Shown here piece after piece: positions 1 to 7,118 of a stretch of DNA of 10,882 nt (positions are counted from its first letter, which is position 1; each line of letters starts with the position of its first letter). The translations under genes were made by a program, and so were the position numbers. Source of the stretch: an uncultured Christensenella sp. (GTDB lineage Bacteria > Bacillota > Clostridia > Christensenellales > UBA1242); the NCBI GenBank assembly GCA_905203645.1, contig CAJKWP010000044.1:1-10882 (forward strand). Reading direction: 5' to 3'. The notes below the pieces were generated by a model. That model did not search any database. It was not told the DNA's origin and was given only the letters and a program-made list of their open reading frames with translations.

Positions 1-48
1 CGGTATAGGCCGCACGAAGCTCATACCAATCCCCAAGCGGAATATTGA
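1..48 (+). CDS. Possible C-terminal fragment of an upstream gene
   Basis: Frame 1 is open from the window edge to a TGA at 46-48 and would encode 15 residues, RYRPHEAHTNPQAEY. The TGA overlaps the TTG start of the next gene (TTGA), an arrangement typical of translationally coupled genes. Against this, about 60% of the first 40 bases are G or C, far above the rest of the window, and codons such as CGG, AGG and CCG are unlike the neighbours. Frame 2 is also open through this stretch. An imperfect stem (GGTAT at 2-6 with ATACC at 23-27, extended inward) means the stretch could instead be the end of a structured RNA. I do not recognise a protein family from 15 residues. Confidence 0.28.
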   Translation, partial: RYRPHEAHTNPQAEY

Positions 49-917
49 AAAAAACAAAAAAATACAAAATAAAAATCAGCAAAAAAAGATATGTTTCAAA
101 GTTGCTCCATTTGAAACATAAGTTTTTGATTTGTGAAAATTTGAATATAAAAGAACTCAAAACAGTTGATGAAATTCTTTTTCGTTTGCAGACAAATTGC
201 CCAAAACATTTGACCGAGTCGGCACTTTGTTCAAAACCTGTTTTTGTGCATGAGTATCCACAAAAACTTGTCGATGTTGCAAAAAAATATTTTGATTTTA
301 AAGACTTTCAAAAAAACTCCCTTGACAGTCAAACACTTCAAAGATTGTCACTTCAAAACACAAATTACAAAGTGCCTCAAAGCCTTGAATTGCCAAAACA
401 AAAAATCAGCATTTTGGGCAAATTTTCAAAAAATATTTTTGATTTCAAAACGTACAAACTCACGATATTCAAAAACAAAGAAATCGAAGTTGCACACTAT
501 GATTTTGGGAAAATTGACTTTTTGAAAGTGCTTTGCTTTTCGCCAACTCGTCTTCAATTTGTGTATTTTGACCCATTGTCAAGTTTTGACAGTCAAGTGG
601 TTTTTCCAACTTTTCAAAACAATTTTGTGTCACTATGCTCAAACAAGATTCAAAAGTATTTTATGTTCAGTCACAAACCAAAAATTTTGCACCTTTCAAA
701 AAACAAGGCGCAGTTTTCAAAAAAAAGTTGTATAATCGCATACTTTGATTTTTTTGTTGAAAAAAGTATGGACTTGCAATTTTGTTTGTCTGATAAGTTG
801 GAAAATTTTGTACCTTTGCAAACATTATTGCATTCCAACGGATTTGAACAAAAAACAAGTTTGGAGCAAGTTTTAAACAGCATCCAAAACAAAAATCATG
901 TCGAACAAATAGTTTGA
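45..917 (+). CDS. Unrecognised basic protein, 290 aa
   Basis: I recognise no family. The protein is rich in Lys, Phe, Asn, Ser and Gln, starts with a strongly basic stretch (MKKTKKYKIKISKKR), and shows no signal peptide, clear membrane segment, nucleotide-binding loop or Cys/His metal cluster. It looks like a soluble, mostly beta-rich protein, but that is only an impression. The start is TTG at 45, the first usable start after an in-frame TAG at 6-8; the ribosome binding site is weak (AGCGGA at 36-41), so translation probably depends on coupling to whatever ends at 46-48. The stop is TGA at 915-917, eight bases before the -35 box of rarA, with no terminator between them, so read-through into rarA is possible. 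The length of the frame and a composition like its neighbours support a real gene. A link to DNA repair is suggested only by position. Confidence 0.7.
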   Translation: MKKTKKYKIKISKKRYVSKLLHLKHKFLICENLNIKELKTVDEILFRLQTNCPKHLTESALCSKPVFVHEYPQKLVDVAKKYFDFKDFQKNSLDSQTLQRLSLQNTNYKVPQSLELPKQKISILGKFSKNIFDFKTYKLTIFKNKEIEVAHYDFGKIDFLKVLCFSPTRLQFVYFDPLSSFDSQVVFPTFQNNFVSLCSNKIQKYFMFSHKPKILHLSKNKAQFSKKSCIIAYFDFFVEKSMDLQFCLSDKLENFVPLQTLLHSNGFEQKTSLEQVLNSIQNKNHVEQIV

Positions 918-924
918 AAAAACA

Positions 925-953
925 TTTACACAACTGCAAAAATTTTGTATAAT
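925..953 (+). promoter_or_regulatory. Sigma-A-type promoter of rarA
   Basis: TTTACA (925-930, five of six to TTGACA) is separated by 17 bases from a perfect TATAAT (948-953), preceded by TG. Transcription would start near 959-960, leaving a leader of about 30 bases before the TTG start at 989. The box begins only eight bases after the previous gene's stop codon. Confidence 0.7.
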
Positions 954-977
954 AAAACTACATTTAATGTTTGTTAC

Positions 978-982
978 AGGAG
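978..982 (+). promoter_or_regulatory. Ribosome binding site deciding the rarA start
   Basis: AGGAG lies six bases before TTG at 989. A further upstream in-frame TTG at 971 would place this site inside the gene and has no binding site of its own, so 989 is preferred. The resulting N-terminus, MENLFENLHNDKKPLAERMR, resembles the usual RarA start. Confidence 0.6.
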
Positions 983-988
983 AAAAAA

Positions 989-2221
989 TTGGAAAACTTG
1001 TTTGAAAATTTGCACAATGACAAAAAGCCACTTGCCGAAAGAATGCGCCCAAAAACTTTGGACGAATTTGTTGGTCAAAAACATATACTTGGTCCTGGCA
1101 AGTTGCTTCGAAGATTGATTGAAGCAAAACGTGTTCCAAGCGTAATTTTTTATGGTCCACCAGGAACAGGAAAAACAACACTTGCACGCATTATTGCAGA
1201 CACAAGCAATTCAAAATTTGTCAAACTTAACGCAATATCAAGTGGAGTAGCTGATGTAAAGATTGTCATCGAACAAGCCAAAAACGATTTTGAAATGTAC
1301 GGTCAAAAAACATATTTGCTTCTTGATGAATGTCACAGGTGGAGCAAGGCACAAAGTGATTCACTTCTTGCCGCACTTGAATATGGATATCTTGTTTTTA
1401 TTGGATGTACAACCGAAAACCCAAGTTACAGCATGACAAGGGCAATCGTGTCAAGATGCTCGGTGTTCGAGTTTAAAAGACTTGGCGCTCAGGATATAAT
1501 ACAAATTTTGAACAGAGCAATAAATTGCGAAGAAGGTTTGAAATCTTTCAACATACAAATTGATGACGAAGCTCTTTTGTATATCTCTTCAAGTTGCGGT
1601 GGTGATGTCCGCAGCGCCCTTAACGGGCTTGAAATTGGTGCTATAACAACGCCAAAGAACTCTGACAATAAATGTGTAATCACAAAAGGAATCGTCGCAG
1701 AATGCTTGCAAAAAAAGGCGACAAGTCTTAATGAAGATGTGTATTATGATTTGCTCAGTGCGTTTTGCAAAAGCCTTAGGGGAAGTGACAGCACCGCAGC
1801 ACTTTATTATGCAAACCGCCTTATCGAAGGTGGAATTGAACCACAAATATTGGCAAGGCGCCTTATCTGTCATTCGGCGGAAGATTGTGGTCTTTCGGCT
1901 CCAAATTGCTTGATTCAATCTTGCGCAAGCCTTTATGCACTTGACCATTTGGGCATGCCCGAAGGCAATCTTGCACTTACGCAAGCAATCATTTATGTAT
2001 GTGAATCACCAAAAGATAACCGAGTGGTTGTGGCAATGAACATGGCACAAGATGACGCTCAAAATCATCCAGATGACAATATTCCACCATACTTACGCAA
2101 TCACACACCACAAAGCAAATACTACAAGTATCCACACGATTATGGTGGCTATGTAAAGCAGCAATATCTTCCTGATTCACTCAAAGACAGAAAATATTTT
2201 GTACGAAAAGACAACAAATAA
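989..2221 (+). CDS. rarA: Replication-associated recombination protein A (AAA+ ATPase, MgsA/RarA)
   Basis: RarA is a DNA-dependent AAA+ ATPase of the clamp-loader/RuvB-like class that acts at stalled replication forks and single-strand gaps. The 410-residue product begins with the family motif PLAERMRPKTLDEFVGQ (residues 14-30). Walker A is GPPGTGKT (56-63), Walker B LLLDECHR with D113/E114, sensor 1 CTTENPS (140-146), and the probable arginine finger is in SRC (R156). The C-terminal MgsA-type oligomerisation domain is intact, with EGGIEPQILARRL, LGMPEGNLALTQA, SPKDN and the closing YKYPHDYGGYVKQQYLP. Length is about normal for the family. The start is TTG at 989, chosen from the AGGAG spacing. 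It has its own promoter and a long 3' region, so it is probably transcribed separately from the pcrA-ligA genes. The family is certain; the detailed role is taken from characterised homologues. Confidence 0.96.
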   Translation: MENLFENLHNDKKPLAERMRPKTLDEFVGQKHILGPGKLLRRLIEAKRVPSVIFYGPPGTGKTTLARIIADTSNSKFVKLNAISSGVADVKIVIEQAKNDFEMYGQKTYLLLDECHRWSKAQSDSLLAALEYGYLVFIGCTTENPSYSMTRAIVSRCSVFEFKRLGAQDIIQILNRAINCEEGLKSFNIQIDDEALLYISSSCGGDVRSALNGLEIGAITTPKNSDNKCVITKGIVAECLQKKATSLNEDVYYDLLSAFCKSLRGSDSTAALYYANRLIEGGIEPQILARRLICHSAEDCGLSAPNCLIQSCASLYALDHLGMPEGNLALTQAIIYVCESPKDNRVVVAMNMAQDDAQNHPDDNIPPYLRNHTPQSKYYKYPHDYGGYVKQQYLPDSLKDRKYFVRKDNK

Positions 2222-2391
2222 GCCTTGATTTTTTTTGCAAAGAAATCAACGCCTCGGTCAAGTATTTTTGCATTTTTGTTTCAAAATCTTTGTTTTGCTT
2301 TTCGGATAAATTAAAATTTTTTTTGCAATTTTAAAAATACAAGTACAAACTTAAAACAAAATTGATATTTGTGCGTTTTTGACGCTTAAAA

Positions 2392-2407
2392 TCCCAAAAT
2401 TTTGGGA
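2392..2407. repeat. Perfect 16-bp palindrome, possible operator
   Basis: TCCCAAAATTTTGGGA is fully self-complementary with no spacer, which suits a dimeric DNA-binding protein better than an RNA hairpin. It lies directly after a weak -10-like TAAAAT (2387-2392), where an operator would block transcription. I do not match it to a known regulator site; it is not the Bacillus-type LexA box (GAAC-N4-GTTC). The symmetry is certain, the function is inferred. Confidence 0.5.
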
Positions 2408-2454
2408 AAAGTAGCACATTCTAAGAGTTACGACATATTCAAGCAAAATCCTTC

Positions 2455-2487
2455 AAAAAGGGCTTTTAAGGGCTCTTTTTCTTTTTT
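2455..2487 (+). terminator. Intrinsic terminator
   Basis: AAAAAGGGCTT (2455-2465) pairs with GGGCTCTTTTT (2470-2480) around a TTAA loop, giving 11 pairs including three G-U wobbles. It is followed by C and six T residues (2482-2487). It points rightward and would end rarA transcripts or a small RNA starting in the gap. Confidence 0.6.
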
Positions 2488-2514
2488 CGTTCAAACTGTT
2501 ATGCGGGGTATACT
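2486..2514 (+). promoter_or_regulatory. Probable promoter of the 111-aa gene
   Basis: TATACT (2509-2514, five of six to TATAAT) would place the transcription start near 2520, about 15 bases before the ATG. The -35 position at 17-base spacing is only TTCGTT (2486-2491), a poor match that overlaps the T run of the preceding terminator. A promoter is expected here because the terminator would otherwise isolate the gene. Confidence 0.42.
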
Positions 2515-2535
2515 GATGTCAGTTAGGAGGAAATA

Positions 2536-2871
2536 ATGAGAGATTTAAAAAGGCTTGCACAACAAGCAAAAAATCGCTTGAAAGGAAAGACAACAGATGA
2601 AAGAAACTTGAAACTTTTACAAGGAGGCGAAGTGGAATACAGACGCGTACTACTCAGCGACAAAGAAAACCAAATTATGTACAACAAAGTCAAAGAAATC
2701 TTACATAGTGGCGAAGTCTACAACCCAATAGCATTGCTCTTGGACACAAAGCATTACAATTCTTTGCCAAAGAACTTGCGCGAAAAGTATTTTTTTGACA
2801 CTGTTGACAAATTTTATTTTTTCAAAAACCAAATAGAGACGGAAGAAATGCAAGCACAAAAGGCAAATTGA
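2536..2871 (+). CDS. Unrecognised small protein, 111 aa
   Basis: An excellent ribosome binding site (AGGAGG 2525-2530, five bases before ATG) and its own promoter-terminator surroundings support a real, well-translated gene. The product has a basic, probably helical N-terminal third (MRDLKRLAQQAKNRLKGK), a central region around YRRVLLSDKENQIMYNKVKEI, and an aromatic-rich C-terminal part with YNPIALLLDTKHYNSLP and YFFDTVDKFYFFKNQIE, ending in a charged tail. There are no cysteines, no membrane segment and no signal peptide. It looks like a small cytosolic helical protein. I do not recognise the family. It lies 53 bases before pcrA on the same strand; with no terminator between them, pcrA and ligA may also be reached by read-through from here, so a link to DNA repair is possible but unproven. 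Confidence 0.85.
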   Translation: MRDLKRLAQQAKNRLKGKTTDERNLKLLQGGEVEYRRVLLSDKENQIMYNKVKEILHSGEVYNPIALLLDTKHYNSLPKNLREKYFFDTVDKFYFFKNQIETEEMQAQKAN

Positions 2872-2890
2872 AAATGTTTTGATTTTGGCT

Positions 2891-2918
2891 TTGATTATTG
2901 GCGCAAAAGGTGTATAAT
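2891..2918 (+). promoter_or_regulatory. Promoter of pcrA-ligA, possibly leaderless
   Basis: TTGATT (2891-2896) and a perfect TATAAT (2913-2918) are separated by 16 bases; TG precedes the -10 box as in the rarA promoter. The predicted transcription start, about seven bases after the -10 box, falls at or next to the A of the pcrA ATG at 2925. A transcript from here would therefore carry little or no leader. An AAAGGTG at 2905-2911 could serve only transcripts that start further upstream, and its 13-base spacing is long. Confidence 0.62.
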
Positions 2919-2924
2919 CATCGT

Positions 2925-5189
2925 ATGAATAATTACGATTTGAAAAGCTTGAATACCCAGCAACTTGAAGCCCTTTTGTGCACAGATGGCGCAGTGCTTG
3001 TAACGGCAGGCGCTGGCAGTGGCAAAACAAAACTTTTGACACACAAAATTGCATATCTTGTAAAAGAAAAAAATGTTTCACCATTTGAAATATTGGCTAT
3101 AACATTTACAAACAAAGCCGCAAACGAAATGAAAACGCGACTTGGTACAATGCTTGATGACACATCCAATATGTGGATTATGACGTTCCACAGTATGTGT
3201 TGCAAAATATTACGTGAACATATTCACTTGTTGGGATTCAACAAGTATTTTACCATTTATGGCGACAGTGAAAGCGACAAACTTCTTGACGTTATTTTGA
3301 CCGAAAAGGGACTTGCTGACAACAAAAAAGATTTGAAAAAGGAAATCAAATTCCATATATCAAATTGCAAAAATTCAAATCTTTCCATTTCGGAATATGA
3401 ACAAAGCATTTTGCAACTTCAAAATTGTGAAAAGATTATTGACGTTTTTCAAACTTATCAAGATTATCTTCAAAAAAACAACGCAGTCGACTTTGATGAT
3501 TTGCTTGTATTGACTTACAAACTGTTCAAAAAATTTCCAGACGTATTGGATTATTACAGCAATCGTTTCAGATATGTTTTGGTCGACGAATTTCAGGATA
3601 CAAACCTTGTTCAATATGACTTGGTCAAACTTTTGTCACAAAAACACAAAAACGTGTTCGTAGTCGGTGATGAAGACCAGTGTATTTATACTTGGCGTGG
3701 TGCAAGTTATCAAAACATTTCAAAATTTATAAGCGAACTTGGTGCAAAGACATTCAAGTTGGAATACAATTATCGTTCGTCACCAAATATACTGGATATT
3801 GCCAACAAAGTTATCAAAAACAACACCTCACGTATCGACAAAACGCTCAAAGCAACAAAAGCATCACTTTGTGAACCAGAATATTTCCAAGCCTATGATG
3901 AAGAAGCCGAAGCTCAATACGTTGTTGGCAAAATCAAAAAACTTGTCAGTCAGGGGTACGAATACAAAGACATGGCAATACTTTTGCGTGTCAGTGCCAT
4001 TTCACTTGCTTTTGAACAAGCACTTATGTCATACAACATCCCATACAATTTTTATGGTGGTTTCAAATTCTTTGAAAGAGCAGAAATAAAAAATATAATT
4101 GCATATCTAAGATTGTTTGTAAACCCAAACGACGACGTTTCACTTATGCGCATAATAAACTTCCCAAAACGTGGAATAGGTGAAACAACGATTGAAAAGC
4201 TCAGGTCGCAAGCACTTGAAAAACAAAAGTCTATGCTTGATATCCTTTTGACGGGTGATTATGACCTTTCAAAAAGTACAAAACAAAAACTTGATGGCTT
4301 TGTTGACGTGTACACGGCTCTTTTTGCCGAATACGAAACATTGCCAGTCGAAGACTTTGTGCAAGAAGTAATCGACAGATTTGATTTGAAATCTGCCTTT
4401 GACCCAAAAGACAAAGACGAATACGACAAACTTATGAACTTTGACACCTTTGTCGAAAATACACGCACATTTTGCCACAACAATGAACAAGCGACTTTGC
4501 AAGATTATTTGGAAAGTGTTACACTGTCCAGCGATATTGACAACTATGATGCGTCAAACAACAACGTAATATTGGCAACCATCCATTCGGTTAAAGGCTT
4601 GGAATTCAAAGTTGTGTTTATTGTCGGCGCCGAAGAAAAAATATTTCCTATTTCACGTGCCTATGAAAGCAATGCCGAAATGGAAGAAGAACGCAGACTT
4701 ATGTATGTAGCAATAACTCGTGCAGAAGAACGATTATATTTTACTTGTGCCAAAACAAGATATCTTTATGGCAGAAGGGATTATTGTCGCACAAGCAGAT
4801 TTTTGCGTGAAGCAGGAATTGGCAGTGTGTTAAGCAATCCAAACCTTGATGGTCAAAGTTATGACAGTTACAAAAGTTACGATGGCTACAAATCTTATGA
4901 CGGCTACAAAAGTCAATATGCTGGCTATGGCGGCGGAGAGAGTTTTTTAAATTCAAAATCCGAAGATTTCATTTCAAAATACAAAAGTGATATTTTGCCA
5001 AAGCAAAAAGAAAACGTGTCAAAACACAATGATTTTTCAGTGGGTGACAAAGTTATTCATCCAAAATATGATATCGGTGAAATAATAAGTATTTACGAAG
5101 GCGGAAAGACCGCTGACATAAAATTTGAAGGATTTGGCGTAAAAACTTTGATTTTAGACCTTGCGCCAATCGAAAAAATAGAGGTGTAA
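2925..5189 (+). CDS. pcrA: ATP-dependent 3'-5' DNA helicase PcrA (UvrD/Rep, SF1A)
   Basis: PcrA unwinds DNA in nucleotide excision repair, plasmid replication and removal of protein or RecA roadblocks. All SF1A motifs are present in the 754-residue product: Q-motif region LNTQQLEAL (9-17), Walker A AGAGSGKT (28-35), Ia ITFTNKAANEMK (59-70), II VDEFQDTN (220-227), III GDEDQCIYTWRGA (248-260), IV YNYRSS (281-286), V ATIHSVKGLEF (551-561) and VI EEERRLMYVAITRAEERL (587-604). A Tudor-like C-terminal segment (about 703-754, FSVGDKVIHPKYDIGEI to LAPIEKIEV), known in PcrA to contact RNA polymerase, separates it from Rep. Motif III has E for D and C for S compared with the usual GDDDQSIY, both mild. 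The linker before the C-terminal domain holds a tyrosine-rich repeat. ATG at 2925 gives the normal N-terminal length; TTG at 2898 would run through the promoter. ligA follows after one base. Confidence 0.97.
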   Translation: MNNYDLKSLNTQQLEALLCTDGAVLVTAGAGSGKTKLLTHKIAYLVKEKNVSPFEILAITFTNKAANEMKTRLGTMLDDTSNMWIMTFHSMCCKILREHIHLLGFNKYFTIYGDSESDKLLDVILTEKGLADNKKDLKKEIKFHISNCKNSNLSISEYEQSILQLQNCEKIIDVFQTYQDYLQKNNAVDFDDLLVLTYKLFKKFPDVLDYYSNRFRYVLVDEFQDTNLVQYDLVKLLSQKHKNVFVVGDEDQCIYTWRGASYQNISKFISELGAKTFKLEYNYRSSPNILDIANKVIKNNTSRIDKTLKATKASLCEPEYFQAYDEEAEAQYVVGKIKKLVSQGYEYKDMAILLRVSAISLAFEQALMSYNIPYNFYGGFKFFERAEIKNIIAYLRLFVNPNDDVSLMRIINFPKRGIGETTIEKLRSQALEKQKSMLDILLTGDYDLSKSTKQKLDGFVDVYTALFAEYETLPVEDFVQEVIDRFDLKSAFDPKDKDEYDKLMNFDTFVENTRTFCHNNEQATLQDYLESVTLSSDIDNYDASNNNVILATIHSVKGLEFKVVFIVGAEEKIFPISRAYESNAEMEEERRLMYVAITRAEERLYFTCAKTRYLYGRRDYCRTSRFLREAGIGSVLSNPNLDGQSYDSYKSYDGYKSYDGYKSQYAGYGGGESFLNSKSEDFISKYKSDILPKQKENVSKHNDFSVGDKVIHPKYDIGEIISIYEGGKTADIKFEGFGVKTLILDLAPIEKIEV
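4857..4937 (+). repeat. SYDGYK tandem repeat in the PcrA linker
   Basis: Residues 645-671 of PcrA read as imperfect six-residue units: SYDSYK, SYDGYK, SYDGYK, then SQYAGYGGG. The underlying 18-base units differ at synonymous positions (for example AGT/TCT, TAC/TAT, GAT/GAC), so the protein pattern has been kept while the DNA drifted. It lies in the flexible tether between the helicase core and the Tudor-like domain. Confidence 0.75.
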
Positions 5190-5190
5190 T

Positions 5191-7116
5191 ATGCAAATGC
5201 AAGAATTGGTTGATTTGCTCAACAAGTATTCCTATGAATATTATGTTTTGGACAATCCAACAGTCAGCGACAAAGATTATGACGTGCTTTATGACAAACT
5301 TGTAAAAATGGAAAAACAAACCGGCATAATTTTGCCCGATTCACCAACGCAAAGGGTTGGTGATGTTGTTTTGGACAAGTTTAAAAAAGTCAATCACAAA
5401 TTCAAACTTTATTCTTTGGACAAATGCCAAAACTTTGAAGAATTGGCTTCTTGGTTTGAAAATGTAAAAAAAGTGGTCAAAAATCCAAAGTTTACTCTTA
5501 GTTACAAATTTGATGGACTTTCAATAGCGGTGACTTACAAAAACGGAAAACTTGTAAGCGGTGCCACACGTGGAAACGGAACAGTGGGTGAAGATGTCAC
5601 AGCACAGGTCAAAACAATCAAATCGTTGCCACTTTCGATTGATTATAAGGGCGAACTTATCGTTCGTGGCGAAGGAATGATAAAACTGTCAAAATTGGCA
5701 GAATACAACAAAACTTCAAATGAACCACTCAAAAATGCACGTAATGCAGTTGCCGGGGCAATCCGAAACTTGGACAGCAATATCACAGCAAAACGCAACT
5801 TGGATATATTCTGTTATGATATTTTGTATATCCAAGACAAAGATGTTGTAAAATCACAAGTCGACACTCAAAAATTTTTGCAAAAAAACGGTTTTTTGAC
5901 CAGTGACTTTTTCTGCGTTTGCTCAACACTTGAACAAATCGAACAAAACATTAAAAAGATTGATACCTTGCGTACACAAATTGATATCTTGACCGATGGC
6001 GTTGTAATAGACTTGGATGATTTTGCAATGCGTGAAGAACTTGGCTTCACAACAAAATTTCCAAAATGGGCTGTTGCATACAAATTTCCTGCATCCGAAG
6101 TTACTTCAATATTGAAAAATGTGATTTGGCAGGTTGGAAGAACTGGCAAGGTAACCCCGATTGCCGAGGTAGAGCCTGTCGAACTTGCGGGAGCCACAGT
6201 AAAACGTGCAACACTCAACAATATGGACGACATCCGCAAAAAAAATCTGAAAATAGGAAGCAGGGTGTTCATCCGTCGAAGCAACGAAGTTATACCCGAA
6301 ATTATGGCTTTGGCAGAAGAATTGCCAAATTCAAAAGAAATATTCGCACCAGTGCATTGTCCTTGTTGCAGTACACCACTTGTTCAAAAAAACGTTTTTC
6401 TCTATTGTCCAAACAAATATGGTTGCAAGGATCAAATTATCGACAGAATAGCACATTTTGCAAGCCGTGATGCAATGAATATCGAAGGTTTGAGCGAACA
6501 AACTATATCGCTTTTTTATGACAATTTCGATTTGCGCTACACTTATCAACTTTATGATTTGACAGCACAACAACTTGAAAGTTTGCCACTTTTCAAAAAC
6601 AAAAAAGCAACCAATATTTTCAATTCTATCCAGTCGTCAAAAAAGTGCAACTTGGCAAATTTCATATTTGCACTTGGCATTGGTGGAGTGGGAATAAAAA
6701 CTGCAAAAGATTTGGCAAAATATTACAAAACGTTGCAAAATTTTTTGAATGCAGGTGATGAACTTGCATCAATTCGCGATATTGGCGAAATTACTGCAAA
6801 TCAAATAACCTCATACATCGCCGAAAACAAGCAAAACCAAGTTTTGCAAAAATTGATACAAAAACTTGACATATCCGAATACAGTCATATCAACGTTCAA
6901 TCAAAATTTACCGGCAAAACGGTTGTTCTTACCGGTACGCTTTCCGTTCCACGAGCCGAAATGACCGCAAAACTTGAAAGTATGGGTGCTTCAGTTGTTT
7001 CAAGCGTTTCAAAAAACACAGATTTTGTTTTGGCAGGCGAAAATCCTGGAAGCAAATACGACAAAGCAAAACAACTTGGCATCCAAATCATTGGCGAAAA
7101 TGACGTAAATATATAA
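5191..7116 (+). CDS. ligA: NAD+-dependent DNA ligase LigA
   Basis: LigA seals nicks in DNA during replication and repair using NAD+. Domain Ia is seen at residues 5-56 (ELVDLLNKYSYEYYVLDNP, SDKDYD). The nucleotidyltransferase domain carries the adenylated lysine K106 in KFDG (106-109), TRGNGTVGEDVT (126-137; N129 replaces the usual D), and RGE (159-161). The OB fold follows, with WQVGRTGKVTPIAEVEPV (313-330). The zinc finger is complete with C390, C393, C406 and C412. Helix-hairpin-helix repeats follow (FALGIGGVGIKTAK near 493-506), then a BRCT domain (about 571-641) with TGKTVVLTGTL and NPGSKYDKA. The 641 residues are slightly short for the family but nothing is missing. GAGGTG (5181-5186) overlaps the end of pcrA; spacing is 4 to ATG 5191 or 10 to ATG 5197, so either may be used. 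It is cotranscribed with pcrA. Confidence 0.97.
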   Translation: MQMQELVDLLNKYSYEYYVLDNPTVSDKDYDVLYDKLVKMEKQTGIILPDSPTQRVGDVVLDKFKKVNHKFKLYSLDKCQNFEELASWFENVKKVVKNPKFTLSYKFDGLSIAVTYKNGKLVSGATRGNGTVGEDVTAQVKTIKSLPLSIDYKGELIVRGEGMIKLSKLAEYNKTSNEPLKNARNAVAGAIRNLDSNITAKRNLDIFCYDILYIQDKDVVKSQVDTQKFLQKNGFLTSDFFCVCSTLEQIEQNIKKIDTLRTQIDILTDGVVIDLDDFAMREELGFTTKFPKWAVAYKFPASEVTSILKNVIWQVGRTGKVTPIAEVEPVELAGATVKRATLNNMDDIRKKNLKIGSRVFIRRSNEVIPEIMALAEELPNSKEIFAPVHCPCCSTPLVQKNVFLYCPNKYGCKDQIIDRIAHFASRDAMNIEGLSEQTISLFYDNFDLRYTYQLYDLTAQQLESLPLFKNKKATNIFNSIQSSKKCNLANFIFALGIGGVGIKTAKDLAKYYKTLQNFLNAGDELASIRDIGEITANQITSYIAENKQNQVLQKLIQKLDISEYSHINVQSKFTGKTVVLTGTLSVPRAEMTAKLESMGASVVSSVSKNTDFVLAGENPGSKYDKAKQLGIQIIGENDVNI

Positions 7117-7118
7117 GC

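Larger units (their letters stand above)
2222..2535. other. Intergenic stretch between rarA and the 111-aa gene
   Basis: I see no convincing gene in these 314 bases. From left to right they hold a weak inverted repeat (TTGATTT 2225-2231 with AAATCAA 2243-2249, no following T run), a very T/A-rich segment, a possible weak promoter (TTGATA 2362-2367 and TAAAAT 2387-2392, spacer 19), a perfect 16-bp palindrome (2392-2407), an intrinsic terminator (2455-2487) and the promoter of the next gene. A promoter-like pair followed about 95 bases later by a terminator leaves room for a small RNA, but the rarA 3' untranslated region is an equally simple explanation. Confidence 0.5.

Noticed and set aside
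213..225. ACCGAGTCGGCAC resembles the last hairpin of some Cas9 tracrRNAs.
   Set aside because: It lies inside a long coding frame, lacks the full symmetric hairpin and T run, and there are no CRISPR repeats, anti-repeat or cas genes in the window.
902..916. CGAAC and GTTTG upstream of rarA look like a LexA (SOS) box.
   Set aside because: The half-sites are five bases apart instead of four and one half-site is imperfect; they also encode the last codons of the previous gene.
1589..1984. Open frames of over 60 codons antisense to rarA, and similar ones opposite pcrA and ligA.
   Set aside because: They are shadows of conserved coding sequence, lack ribosome binding sites and show no recognisable domains.
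2225..2249. Inverted repeat just after rarA as its terminator.
   Set aside because: The seven-pair stem is nearly all A-T, has an 11-base loop and no T run after it, so it is unlikely to terminate transcription.
2200..2330. Minus-strand open frame running into the end of rarA.
   Set aside because: It has only a late ATG giving about 30 residues, no ribosome binding site, and half of it is antisense to the conserved rarA end.
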